From the NCBI RefSeq assembly GCF_001898315.1, contig NZ_MKTQ01000024.1:1-58089 (forward strand): 58,089 bases of DNA, read 5' to 3'. Of the stretch, positions 17,871 through 26,889 are shown one piece after another (the first letter of the stretch is position 1; every line of letters begins with the position of its first letter). The translations under genes were made by a program, and so were the position numbers. Origin of the DNA: Microbacterium sp. 70-16 (GTDB lineage: Bacteria; Actinomycetota; Actinomycetes; Actinomycetales; Microbacteriaceae). The notes under the pieces are model-generated. The model worked only from the letters and a program-made list of their open reading frames with translations. It did not search any database and was not told the DNA's origin.

Positions 17871-19526
17871 GTGAACACAAGTGCTAGCAGGTGGGCTGAT
17901 AACGCGCTCATCGGCACGCTCACACGGTCGGTGTGGCAATGGCAGCTGATCTTGACGTTCTGCGTCGTGATCATGGGCATGATCGCCGCCTTGTTCAACA
18001 TCTCGCTCTTCGGCGATGGCCGATTCCTCACCGGGCTCATCGTGATCGTCACGGTGGGCGCTCTCAGCATCACGGTGCACTGGGCGCGGCTGTCCAGGCG
18101 CGCGGTGCTGGCCGTGCCTTTGGCCGACATCGTCGCGATCGGGCTGTTGGCGGCCGCGCTGCAGCCCTTCGCGTTTCTCTGGGTGCTGCCGATCGCGTGG
18201 GTCGCCACGTACTACGGCACGTTCACGTTGCTCACGACCCTCGGTGTGGTGCTCATCTCCCAAGCTCCCGGGTGGATCACGGCGGGGCGCGACGGCGAGG
18301 CGAGCCTCACCGTCTTGATCGTGCTGCTCGCACTCGGATTCCTCGGCGCGACAATCTCCATCGGCACGAGTCGCACTCGAGCCTTCCGACACCTGCTGCA
18401 GCGGCAGTCACGCCAGCTCGACCGCGCGCTGCAGCGCGTGCAGGCTCAAGAACGCAGCTCGAGCCGGCTGTTCGACACCATCGGCCTGGCACTGGCCCGC
18501 ATCAATGAAGAGGGCCACATCGTCGCATCCAACGCCGCGTTCCGCCGACTGTATGCGCTCGTTGACGGCGATGCGCGCCACCCGACCCGCAGCGTCGAAT
18601 ACGACGGGCACCGCGGCAATGCTCTGCCCCCTGATCAGACCTCGCTCGCTCTGGCCGCACGCGGCGAGCGCGTGCAGGGCGAACGGGTCTGGCTGTATGA
18701 CGCGGACGGCGAGTGGCATGCCCTCTCGCTGTCGATCTACGACCGCGCCGGCGACGACCCGCGCGGGGCCCTGTTGGAGTTTGAAGACGACAGCGCGGTC
18801 GTCGCGTCAGAGGCGGCGGCACGCTCAGCGGCGAGCGCCATCTCGCACGAACTGCGCAACCCGCTCACAGCGATACTCGGTCACGTCGATCTGCTGGTCG
18901 AAGAGGGCGAACTGACCCAGAGTCAGCGCGAGCATGCCCTCGTGATCGAAAGTGCCGCCGAGCGCATGCTCACGCTCATCCGCCGTCTGCTCGATACGCG
19001 ACCGGCCGAACCGACAGAGCAGGCCTTCGACCTGGGCGAGCTGGCCCGCAATTCAGTGGCGGCATTCACACCGTCGGCGGCAGCGCGCACTCTGACGATC
19101 ACGACCGACATCGCCCCCGATCTGCTGGTCACCGGCACGGCATTCCGCATGCGTCAGGTCATCGACAACGTGCTCAGCAACGCGATCAAATACACCCCTC
19201 GCGGCGGCTCGGTGACCGTCACCGGACGTCGAGATGACGCCACCGTGACCCTCGTCGTCGCTGACAGCGGCATCGGCATGGCGCCCGCCGATGTCGAGCG
19301 CGTCTTCGATCCCTACTTCCGCGCCGACACTGCGATCGACTCGGGAGCAACAGGCACGGGCCTGGGCATGGGAATCAGCCGCGAGATCGTGCAGCAGCAC
19401 CACGGTGAGATCACGCTGCGCAGCGCCCTCGCCAGCGGAACCACCGTCACCATCACGCTGCCGGTGGACGGCAAGGACGGCTCTTCGACCCAGAACATGC
19501 CATCCGCAGAGGAGCTCGCCCCATGA
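17871..19526 (+). CDS. membrane sensor histidine kinase with PAS-like domain
   Basis: 551 residues, GTG start. Six N-terminal membrane segments (20-165) are followed by a coiled coil (ACRHLL-like region to QERSSS) and a PAS-like domain (LFDTIGLALARINEEGHIVASNAAF). HisKA has its histidine in SAISHELRNPLTAI (about 326) and HATPase has NVLSNAIKYTP, VADSGIGM and GTGLGMGISREIV. It overlaps the next gene by 4 nt (ATGA), so its product is probably made together with the degenerate GGDEF protein. No cognate regulator is directly downstream. Confidence 0.85.
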   Translation: MNTSASRWADNALIGTLTRSVWQWQLILTFCVVIMGMIAALFNISLFGDGRFLTGLIVIVTVGALSITVHWARLSRRAVLAVPLADIVAIGLLAAALQPFAFLWVLPIAWVATYYGTFTLLTTLGVVLISQAPGWITAGRDGEASLTVLIVLLALGFLGATISIGTSRTRAFRHLLQRQSRQLDRALQRVQAQERSSSRLFDTIGLALARINEEGHIVASNAAFRRLYALVDGDARHPTRSVEYDGHRGNALPPDQTSLALAARGERVQGERVWLYDADGEWHALSLSIYDRAGDDPRGALLEFEDDSAVVASEAAARSAASAISHELRNPLTAILGHVDLLVEEGELTQSQREHALVIESAAERMLTLIRRLLDTRPAEPTEQAFDLGELARNSVAAFTPSAAARTLTITTDIAPDLLVTGTAFRMRQVIDNVLSNAIKYTPRGGSVTVTGRRDDATVTLVVADSGIGMAPADVERVFDPYFRADTAIDSGATGTGLGMGISREIVQQHHGEITLRSALASGTTVTITLPVDGKDGSSTQNMPSAEELAP

Positions 19527-20668
19527 TCGAAAACCCGGCGCTCATCGCGCTCGTCGCGATCGCATCACTCACCACGATCCTCGTGATCGCGCTGGGCTTC
19601 CTGCCCCACCCATCGCGCGCCGCGGCGATCTGGTCGGCCGCTTTCGCGGTGTCGATGGCCGGATGCTACGTGTGGCTCGCCGGCAGCGTGCTTGACCTGA
19701 CCGGTCTGCGCATGGCCGGCGCGGTCGCCGTGATGGCCGGCAGCGCCCTGATCTGGGTCGGCCTGCGCGCCTGGCGCGGTGCGACGCGCGTCTACCTCGT
19801 GCCCACCGAACTCGTGTACGTCGTCGCCATCGCCGCGGCGGTCGCGTCGACCGGGCAGCCCTGGCAGGCGGCCCTTCTGCACCTGGCTCTCGCGATCACG
19901 GCCGTGGGCGCAGGGCTGACCGCGTGGGAACTGATGCGGCTGCGGCCGTTTCGCAGCGATGAGTCTCTGCCCCTGACGATCGCCTCTCTCTCCTACGTCG
20001 CGCTGGCAGCCCTCGTGGTGATCGATGGCGTCACCCGCGCGATGCGCGGCACGCCGCTGTCGGTCGACGAGATCGTGCTGCGGCAGACCGCCGGGGCCAT
20101 CGGCGTGGCCGTGTACATGATCACGGCTCTCACGACCCTTCTCCTGCTGATACGCGGCGCACATCAGCCCACGGACAGTCCACGGCAACGCACCTTCGAC
20201 ACTGTCGCCCGAGATCGGCTCGAACGTGCGCAGCAGCACGACGATCGCTGGTGGTCGCTGCTCGACATCCGCCTCGATGAGCCCGGTGCGATCCGCGCGG
20301 CATCCAGTTCCCTGGCCTACAGCCGCGTGGTCGCCCGGTTCGCCGATGACCTGCGCGCTGCGCTGCCCGCCGACGTCGACATCGATCGCCGCTCAGAAAC
20401 CCGCTACATCGCGCTGGTCCCCCGACCCGAACCCTCGGTGCGCCCGCTCATGAGCCAACTGCTCGAGCGCGTCGCCACCCCCTCGGAAGGCCAGGGACTC
20501 AACCTGCGCCCGTCGGCCAGCATCGGCTGGGCATCGGTGACGACCGTCGGCTACGACCTCGATCGCCTTCTCACTGCCGCCGCCGACGCCGCCGTCGGCG
20601 CCGCACGCGCGGGCGGAGATCGCTGGGAGCGCGCCAGCCTGAGCCACACGACAGCGCTCGACCCCTGA
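19523..20668 (+). CDS. membrane protein with degenerate GGDEF domain
   Basis: 381 residues. Seven hydrophobic segments (8-215) are followed by a cytoplasmic domain whose layout follows diguanylate cyclases: LLDIRLDEPGAIR, ARFADDLRAALP, then DRRSETRYIALVP where GG(D/E)EF should stand (about 288-293), and SIGWASV with LDRLLTAAADAAVGAARAGGDRW at the end. The catalytic GGDEF sequence is replaced by RSETR, so cyclase activity is not expected. It could be a c-di-GMP or nucleotide sensor, or a partner of the kinase encoded by the overlapping upstream gene. Domain recognition is by eye. Confidence 0.65.
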   Translation: MIENPALIALVAIASLTTILVIALGFLPHPSRAAAIWSAAFAVSMAGCYVWLAGSVLDLTGLRMAGAVAVMAGSALIWVGLRAWRGATRVYLVPTELVYVVAIAAAVASTGQPWQAALLHLALAITAVGAGLTAWELMRLRPFRSDESLPLTIASLSYVALAALVVIDGVTRAMRGTPLSVDEIVLRQTAGAIGVAVYMITALTTLLLLIRGAHQPTDSPRQRTFDTVARDRLERAQQHDDRWWSLLDIRLDEPGAIRAASSSLAYSRVVARFADDLRAALPADVDIDRRSETRYIALVPRPEPSVRPLMSQLLERVATPSEGQGLNLRPSASIGWASVTTVGYDLDRLLTAAADAAVGAARAGGDRWERASLSHTTALDP

Positions 20669-20678
20669 AACATGTCGG

Positions 20679-22502
20679 ATGCCTCACCCACGTAAGATCG
20701 TGCGGGTGAGTCCGTCGCCGCTTCCTCCCGCCGCACGCACCGCGGGTCGCGTGTTCGCGATCGTGCTCGGCGTCGCGCTGCTACTGGGCGCTGCCGCAGC
20801 CGTGTGGATCGGCGTGCGCGCCGCAGGCGCGTACACCCACATTCGCGCCGTCCAGACGGGCACGGCGGGCGTCGGTGCCAGCCTGGCCGAAGATCCCGCC
20901 ACCGCGCTCGCACGTCTGCAGCCGCTCGCCGCGCACGCTGCCGCCGCGCACGAGCTCACCTCCGACCCGATCTGGGCGTTCGGCGAAAGCCTGCCATGGA
21001 TCGGCCCGCAGCTCTCCGCATTCGCGACGGTCGCCGCCGCGACCGACGAAATGCTCGGCGACGGCCTGCAGCCCATCGCGGCTGCAGCCGGTGACCTCAG
21101 CCTCGACACTCTGCGTCCGGTCGACGGGCGCATCGACACGTCGGGCCTGTCCGCCATCGCCGAACCGGCCCGCCAGGGGGCAGATGCCGCCGCGGCCGCG
21201 GCCGCCTCGGTGCAGCACATCGACACCACTCCCCTCCTCGGCGTCGTCGCGGGCGCCGTCACAGACGCCGGCGACCAATTCAGTCAGGTGGCAGCGGCCA
21301 CCGATGCGCTCGCCCGCACGGCGACGCTGCTGCCGAAGATGCTCGGCGCCGACGGCCCGCGCGACTACCTCGTGCTCGTGCAAAACAACGCCGAGTGGCG
21401 TTCGCTCGGCGGCATCGTCGGCGCGGGGTTCATCCTGCACGCCGACGGCGGGCAGCTGAGCCTCACGGGCACGTTCTCGTCCAGGGACTTCCGTCGGTAC
21501 GACGAGCCCGTCACCTCGCTGTCTGATGAGCTCATCGATCTCTACGACACCAAGCCGGCACAATTCATCCAGAACGTCACACAGGTGCCCGACTTCTCGG
21601 TGGGTGCCCCAATCGCCGTCGAGATGGCGCGCCGCACCCTGGGCGTCGATGTCACCGGGGTCGTCGCGGTCGACCCGGTCGTGCTCTCGTATCTGCTCGA
21701 GGCGACCGGCCCGATCACGTTGCCCACCGGCGATGAGCTCAGCGCCGACAACGCCGTTCCGCTGCTGCTGAACGACGTCTACTTCCGCTACGAGCGGTCC
21801 GCCGATCAAGATGCCTTCTTCGCCGCCGCCGCCGCCGCCGTCTTCCAAGACTTGACCGCCGGCGGCGTGTCGTCGGGCGACCTCATCAGCGCGCTGAGCC
21901 GAGCCGCCTCCGAGCGCCGCCTGCTGCTGTGGAGCGCCGTGCCCGACGAGGAGGCGGTGCTCGCCCCGACGACACTCGCCGGCGGACTGCCCGTCACCGA
22001 CAACGACACCGCCCGGTTCGGCGTCTACCTCAACGACGGTGGCGGGTCGAAGATGAGCTACTACACCGTCCCCGACGCGACTCTCACGTGGCAGGCCTGT
22101 CAGCCAGCCGGAGTCGTCGCCGACCGCACGCTCACCCTGACACTGAGCCTGACCAGCACGGCCCCGGCTGACGCGGCCACATCATTGCCCGCCTACATCA
22201 CGGCCGACGGCTGGTTCGGGGTGCCCGCAGGCGAGACGCAGGTCGTCGGCGAGGTCTACCTGCCGACCGGATACGACCTCGTCTCCACCGAAACGACCGC
22301 CGCGGGCGGATTCGGCACCGGCACCGATGCGGGGCACGACGTCGTCACGTTCGGCGTGCGCCTGCTGCCGGGTGAGACGCAGACGATGACCATCGCCGTG
22401 CGTGCCACCACAGCGGCAGCCGACGCGGAAGCACTCGTCACACCGACCGCCGACGCCAGCCTCCCCACCGTCGTTTCGGCGAAATGCGGTGGCCTCGACT
22501 AG
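20679..22502 (+). CDS. DUF4012 domain-containing membrane-anchored protein
   Basis: 607 residues: an N-terminal membrane anchor (about 24-46), an extracellular helical Ala-rich part (60-215), then the DUF4012 core: LPKMLGADGPRDYLVLVQNNAEWRS, GGIVGAGFILHADGG and the central VAVDPVVLSYLLEATGPI. A beta-rich C-terminal domain follows (about 430-600). DUF4012 genes commonly accompany actinobacterial polysaccharide loci; the biochemical role is unknown. ATG 20679 is used; GTG 20706 is an alternative start, and neither has a clear ribosome-binding site. The LPXTG gene follows after 27 bp. Confidence 0.75.
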   Translation: MPHPRKIVRVSPSPLPPAARTAGRVFAIVLGVALLLGAAAAVWIGVRAAGAYTHIRAVQTGTAGVGASLAEDPATALARLQPLAAHAAAAHELTSDPIWAFGESLPWIGPQLSAFATVAAATDEMLGDGLQPIAAAAGDLSLDTLRPVDGRIDTSGLSAIAEPARQGADAAAAAAASVQHIDTTPLLGVVAGAVTDAGDQFSQVAAATDALARTATLLPKMLGADGPRDYLVLVQNNAEWRSLGGIVGAGFILHADGGQLSLTGTFSSRDFRRYDEPVTSLSDELIDLYDTKPAQFIQNVTQVPDFSVGAPIAVEMARRTLGVDVTGVVAVDPVVLSYLLEATGPITLPTGDELSADNAVPLLLNDVYFRYERSADQDAFFAAAAAAVFQDLTAGGVSSGDLISALSRAASERRLLLWSAVPDEEAVLAPTTLAGGLPVTDNDTARFGVYLNDGGGSKMSYYTVPDATLTWQACQPAGVVADRTLTLTLSLTSTAPADAATSLPAYITADGWFGVPAGETQVVGEVYLPTGYDLVSTETTAAGGFGTGTDAGHDVVTFGVRLLPGETQTMTIAVRATTAAADAEALVTPTADASLPTVVSAKCGGLD

Positions 22503-22529
22503 GATCATCCCGACTCGGGGGAGCGCGGA

Positions 22530-23090
22530 ATGACACGTGGGATCACGGCGGTAAAGGCGACAATCGTCGCGATCATCATGGCGGGCGCACTGGCGTTCGC
22601 CGGAGCAACGGCGGCACAGGCATCCGTCCTGTATCCGCCCGTCGATGCCTGCGGCGTCGCGGACGTGACTGTTTCGGCGGGTGACACGATCAGCTTTTCG
22701 TGCCAGAGCGGTACCTTCGCCGCCAATGAAGCGGTCACCATCACGGTGACCGGCGAGAACGGCGCTGACGCGACGTTTGCGTTCGTGCGTATGGCCATCT
22801 CCACCGGGTCAGCCACCTACACCTCGTCGGCGACGGGCACGCTGCCCGCGGTGTCGATCACGCTGCCGGCCGATGCGAAGGGCATCTACAACATCGCGGC
22901 CGTCTCGTCCGGCTCGGCAGGGGGCATCGCCAGCGTGACGATCGTCGCTGCCGACGGATTGCCCACGACCGGTGGCGACAGCGGCCAGCTGCTCGGCATC
23001 TGGATCGGCGGCGGCGCCCTCGTGCTCGCTGGCGTCGTCGTGCTGGTCGCGGTGCTGGTGCGCCGACGAAACGACGCCCGCGACCTCTAG
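22530..23090 (+). CDS. LPXTG-anchored surface protein A
   Basis: 186 residues: signal peptide (to about ATAAQA), an extracellular beta-rich domain (TITVTGENGADATFAFVRM, about 70-90), then the sortase signal LPTTGGDSG (about 149), a hydrophobic segment (LLGIWIGGGALVLAGVVV) and a basic RRRN tail. It is a paralogue of the protein at 28783, sharing TGENGA, AFV, the sorting motif and GIWxGGGAL. It is probably exported and linked to peptidoglycan by a sortase encoded elsewhere. Function unknown; possibly a glycan-binding or spacer protein. Confidence 0.8.
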   Translation: MTRGITAVKATIVAIIMAGALAFAGATAAQASVLYPPVDACGVADVTVSAGDTISFSCQSGTFAANEAVTITVTGENGADATFAFVRMAISTGSATYTSSATGTLPAVSITLPADAKGIYNIAAVSSGSAGGIASVTIVAADGLPTTGGDSGQLLGIWIGGGALVLAGVVVLVAVLVRRRNDARDL

Positions 23091-23133
23091 AGCTGGGGCC
23101 TGGCGGCCCGTGGTGGGCAGCTAGAGTTCAGGG

Positions 23134-24141
23134 ATGAGGACGAAACCCCGACGAGTGTCGCGCAGGGTGTTGGTTGCGTTGCTCCTCGCCGCGAGCGCGG
23201 TCGTCATCGCGGTCATCGCTGCTGTCGGCTGGTTCGCGACGCGCGGGATCTACACCTTCCTCGCCTCGCCGCCGGCCTTCGGTACGACGATCGTCGTACC
23301 CGAACAGTCCAAAGCGCGCCTTGCGTTGACGACGATGCAGATGGATGCCGCGGACCTCGCCGCGACCGAATACCTCGCGGCGCAGCCCACCGCGTACTGG
23401 CTGACACCAGAGCAAGACCCCATCGGCACGGTCGGCACGACCGTCGCGTCACTGCTCACGCAAGCGCGCGAGCAGGCCGCCGCACTCGCGGTCGTCATCT
23501 ACGGTCTACCCGAACGCGACTGCGGCAACCACTCGGCCGGGGGTCTTGCCGAAGACGAGTACGCCACGTGGATCGCTGAGATCTCGGCAGCGCTCGAGAC
23601 CGGCCCCGACGTGCGCGCCATCGTCGTCCTCGAACCCGACAGCATCGCGCTCGCGACCGACTGCGGCAACATCACCGAACGGGCGAGGCAGCTCTCGCTC
23701 GCCGTCGATGACCTTGCCTCCCCCAACACGTGGATCTACATCGACGGTGGGCACAGCAACTGGCACAGCGCCGACGATATGGCCGATCTGATCCGCCAGA
23801 CCGGCGTCATCGACCGCGTGCGTGGGGTCGCAACCAACGTCTCGAACTATCAGTCCAGCTACGACGAGTTCGCCTACGCGCACAAGCTATCGGCGCTGCT
23901 CAGCGGCACGCACGCCATCATCGACACGTCGCGCAACGGCGTGGCATCCGCCGGCTCGACCTGGTGCAACCCGCCGGGCCAGCGCGTCGGTGACGCGGGG
24001 GGCACGCTCAGCGACGACGTCGTCGACACGAACCTGTGGATCAAACCGCCCGGCGAGAGCGATGGCACATGCAACGGCGGGCCTGCAGCCGGCGTGTGGT
24101 GGCCCGCGGGCGCGGCAGAACTCACGACAGATGTCCGCTGA
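23134..24141 (+). CDS. glycoside hydrolase family 6 protein, membrane-anchored
   Basis: 335 residues: an uncleaved signal anchor (about 10-33) and a GH6 catalytic domain. GH6 landmarks in order: VVIYGLPERDCG with a catalytic Asp (about 130), VVLEPDSIALATDC with the second Asp, YIDGGHSNW, GVATNVSNYQ, IDTSRNG, WCNPPGQRVG and DTNLWIKPPGESDGTC. GH6 enzymes cleave beta-1,4-glucan; in Streptomyces a GH6 (CslZ) is encoded with a cellulose synthase-like protein. The GT2 synthase gene nearby makes a synthase-hydrolase pair likely. Cellulose itself as substrate is not proven. Confidence 0.9.
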   Translation: MRTKPRRVSRRVLVALLLAASAVVIAVIAAVGWFATRGIYTFLASPPAFGTTIVVPEQSKARLALTTMQMDAADLAATEYLAAQPTAYWLTPEQDPIGTVGTTVASLLTQAREQAAALAVVIYGLPERDCGNHSAGGLAEDEYATWIAEISAALETGPDVRAIVVLEPDSIALATDCGNITERARQLSLAVDDLASPNTWIYIDGGHSNWHSADDMADLIRQTGVIDRVRGVATNVSNYQSSYDEFAYAHKLSALLSGTHAIIDTSRNGVASAGSTWCNPPGQRVGDAGGTLSDDVVDTNLWIKPPGESDGTCNGGPAAGVWWPAGAAELTTDVR

Positions 24142-24233
24142 CAGGCATCCGCCCGGCAACGTTCGAGTCACCCCATGCCGCCGCCTGTAGCATGACAGGC
24201 ACTGATACCCCCTTCCCCCGGAGCGTCAAAGAC

Positions 24234-25277
24234 ATGAGCGAGCCTTCTGACCTGTCGAAGACAGCCGTCATCATCGAGGACGACGCCGAGATCCGTCACC
24301 TCATCGTCGAGGTGCTCGAAGCGGCCGGCTTCTCTACCGTGTCGGTGGGCAACGGCATCGACGGGGTGCGCGCCGTCGCCTCATATCAGCCGCTCGTGAC
24401 AACGCTCGACGTGAACATGCCCGGCATCGACGGGTTCGAGGCCGCCAGGCGCATCCGCGCCCAGAGCGACACCTTCATCATCATGATCACGGGCCTCGAA
24501 GAAGAGGCCGATCTGGTCGTCGGGCTCGGAGCCGGCGCCGACGACTACATCGTCAAGCCGTTCCGCCCCCGAGAACTGCGTGCGCGCATCGACTCCATGT
24601 TGCGTCGCCCCCGCGTGACCGCGGCCAGTCTCGCGAACGCCGTGCCGCGCCAGGAGTCTTCGGGTCCGTCGTTCCCCGGCAGCCGCCCGGCCGCCACGCG
24701 GGTGCAGGAGTTCTCGCAGGTCTATCCGCCGCAAGCCTCGCCGGCCTCTTCCGTGCCTCCGGCGTGGGCCACACCGCAAGGCCAGGCCCCCGTCGCCGAC
24801 GACCTGCACGCCGAGCCGACCTCGCCCGTGTTCAGCAGCGAGGCCACCTACACATCGCCGATCATCGTGCCGTCGACCGTCGGCCCCCAGGACACGCCCG
24901 GCTCCGAGCTCGCCCCACTCGGCCCGCCCAACACCGACGGCCCGGGATGGGCCCACCACCGCGACCTCGCCGTCAACGCCGAGCAGCGGCTCGTTCTGGT
25001 GGGAGGTCACGACCTCGCGCTGACCCGCACCGAGTTCGATCTGCTCACGACGCTCATGGAGTCCAAGCGGCGCGTGCGCAGCAAGGCCGATTTGACGCTC
25101 GTGCTGCGCGGCGAGTCGTACGTCACGAGTTACTTCGTCGGCGATGCCGACAAGCGGGCGATCGAGGCGCACATGACCAACCTGCGCCGCAAGCTCGGCG
25201 ACAACCCCAACAACCCGCGCTACATCGAGACCGTCCGCGGCGTCGGCTATCGCCTGACCTCCGAGACCGCCGCCTGA
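24234..25277 (+). CDS. OmpR-type response regulator with long linker
   Basis: 347 residues: receiver (AVIIEDDAEIR, phospho-Asp in TTLDVNMPG about 62, VKPFRPREL Lys), then a winged-helix DNA-binding domain at the end (LALTRTEFDLLTTLM, AHMTNLRRKLGDNPNNPRYIETVRGVGYRL). Between them lies an unusual linker of about 110 residues rich in Pro, Ser and Ala (130-240); OmpR proteins normally have 5-20. The start is ATG 24234 (GGAG 14 nt upstream); ATG 24192 is possible. It is convergent with the GT2 gene, which it may regulate. Confidence 0.85.
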   Translation: MSEPSDLSKTAVIIEDDAEIRHLIVEVLEAAGFSTVSVGNGIDGVRAVASYQPLVTTLDVNMPGIDGFEAARRIRAQSDTFIIMITGLEEEADLVVGLGAGADDYIVKPFRPRELRARIDSMLRRPRVTAASLANAVPRQESSGPSFPGSRPAATRVQEFSQVYPPQASPASSVPPAWATPQGQAPVADDLHAEPTSPVFSSEATYTSPIIVPSTVGPQDTPGSELAPLGPPNTDGPGWAHHRDLAVNAEQRLVLVGGHDLALTRTEFDLLTTLMESKRRVRSKADLTLVLRGESYVTSYFVGDADKRAIEAHMTNLRRKLGDNPNNPRYIETVRGVGYRLTSETAA

Positions 25278-25318
25278 GCCGGGGCGCTGAGAGTCTCGGC
25301 CGTCGCGGCGCGGCGCGA

Positions 25319-26857
25319 TCAGACCTTGTAGCCCTGGTTGCGCCGGAAGAGCTTGAGCGCCATGAGCACGGTCTGCGTGACCGTGACCACGCCGACGACA
25401 GGCCAGCCGACCCACAGGATCGCCGACTGCGTCACGGGGCTCAGCAGCTGCCACCCCACCGCGACGCCGACAGCGACGATGGCGAGCATGATCAGCGGAA
25501 CGAAGTGGCCGAGGCTGCCGCCACCGCGCTCCGCCTTGGCCTGCATGGCCCAGTTGTCGACCTTCTTGCGCGACAAGAAGCGCGTCCACGACCGCAAGAA
25601 GTGACTGATGCGGATCCACATGAAAAGTTCCGCGGGAAAGATCAGTCCGGCAAAGGCGAGGTCGCGCCCGTTGCAGTTCTGCATCGATCGGGCGATGCGC
25701 AGGTTCAGCAGCGTCGCGACGACCGGCGGAATCAGCCACCACGCAGAGAACACGAACGCATCGATCGACAGCGACGCCACCAGCAGCGTGATGAAGGCGA
25801 CACGCACGAACAGGTTCGTCAGCATCGACAGCTGCTCGAACCAGCGCAGACGCAGATTGGGGTGGAACGGCTGCCCCTTCGTGTCGCCGCGCTGACCCGG
25901 CCACATGAGCTCGATTGCGCCATACGTCCACTTGACCTGCTGGGCGTCGTAGCCTTTGAGCGTCGTCATGCCGCCGACGTCGGCGCGCGCGTACGGCGAG
26001 ATCTTGGTGAGGTAGCCCGCGCTCTTGATCTGCAACGACAGCAGCGAGTCTTCAACCTCGCTGTCTTTGACCCACGGCGAACTCTGGTGATTGGCCTTCA
26101 TCACATCGCGCAGCGCCGTCGTCGAGAAGATCGAGAATTGCCCGCCGAGCACCGCCATGTTGCGCCCACGCAGCAGGTTCTGCATGTTGAACGCGGCGAA
26201 CTGGGTGCGTTGGCCGGCGATCAGGAATTTCGCGACCAGGCCCTGAATCGGCCGGTCATCGATCGTATAGATCGCCGAGATGCCGCCGATGCGGGAATCC
26301 CCCACCGCCTCCGCCTCGAGGTACTCCACGGCGCGGCGGTCGGCGGTCGTGTCGCCGTCGACGCCCAGCAGATAGTCGTAGCCTTCGACCAGCGCGTAGC
26401 CGTAGTTGAGCGCACCGACCTTCTTGTCGGGGTTCTTGCCGATGTCGTGCACGAACACCTCGGTGAACTGCTCGCCGAGCTCCGTCGTGATCTCGTGCGG
26501 CCCCGCGAACTGCGACGCGATGCGCACCGTGCCGTCACTGGAGTTGTTCACCACGACATGGATGACGTCGGGGACGCGCGTCTGGGCCAACAGCGACGTC
26601 AGCACGTCGCCGATCGACTCCTCCTCGTTGTACGCGGGGATGATGCATCCGATCGTGGAGCGGTGCACCGTCGCGTTCTCGAGCACCGCGGCGAACTCGT
26701 CGCTGTCGAAGTGTGAGCTCAAGTGGAGCTCTGAATGAGCCGCCTCGTACGCATCCACTGTGTGCCGCTCATCCACAGGCCCCAACCCTGCGCTCCGGTC
26801 GCGCGAGATCAGCGGCTGCGCGGGTGCGGGACGACCCTGTTCGTACGGCAGTGACAC
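25319..26857 (-). CDS. processive GT2 polysaccharide synthase (cellulose/hyaluronan synthase-like)
   Basis: 512 residues, GTG start. The cytoplasmic GT2 domain has CIIPAYNEEESIGDVL, the LGVDGDTT DxD motif (about 166), GGQFSIF, the KDSEVEDSLL acceptor-site ED motif and QQVKWTYG standing for QxxRW (about 307-314). Four or more membrane segments follow (330-370, 395-415, 455-478, 482-505). This is the architecture of synthases that polymerise and extrude one chain. No PilZ domain is present, so direct c-di-GMP control of the BcsA kind is unlikely. The two lipoprotein genes lie upstream on the same strand. Confidence 0.85.
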   Translation of the reverse strand: MSLPYEQGRPAPAQPLISRDRSAGLGPVDERHTVDAYEAAHSELHLSSHFDSDEFAAVLENATVHRSTIGCIIPAYNEEESIGDVLTSLLAQTRVPDVIHVVVNNSSDGTVRIASQFAGPHEITTELGEQFTEVFVHDIGKNPDKKVGALNYGYALVEGYDYLLGVDGDTTADRRAVEYLEAEAVGDSRIGGISAIYTIDDRPIQGLVAKFLIAGQRTQFAAFNMQNLLRGRNMAVLGGQFSIFSTTALRDVMKANHQSSPWVKDSEVEDSLLSLQIKSAGYLTKISPYARADVGGMTTLKGYDAQQVKWTYGAIELMWPGQRGDTKGQPFHPNLRLRWFEQLSMLTNLFVRVAFITLLVASLSIDAFVFSAWWLIPPVVATLLNLRIARSMQNCNGRDLAFAGLIFPAELFMWIRISHFLRSWTRFLSRKKVDNWAMQAKAERGGGSLGHFVPLIMLAIVAVGVAVGWQLLSPVTQSAILWVGWPVVGVVTVTQTVLMALKLFRRNQGYKV

Positions 26858-26889
26858 GATAGCTTCCCTGTTTCTCTCTCACTCGCACT

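Noticed and set aside
25319..26857. BcsA with c-di-GMP control
   Set aside because: No PilZ domain or RxxxR motif is present after the membrane segments.
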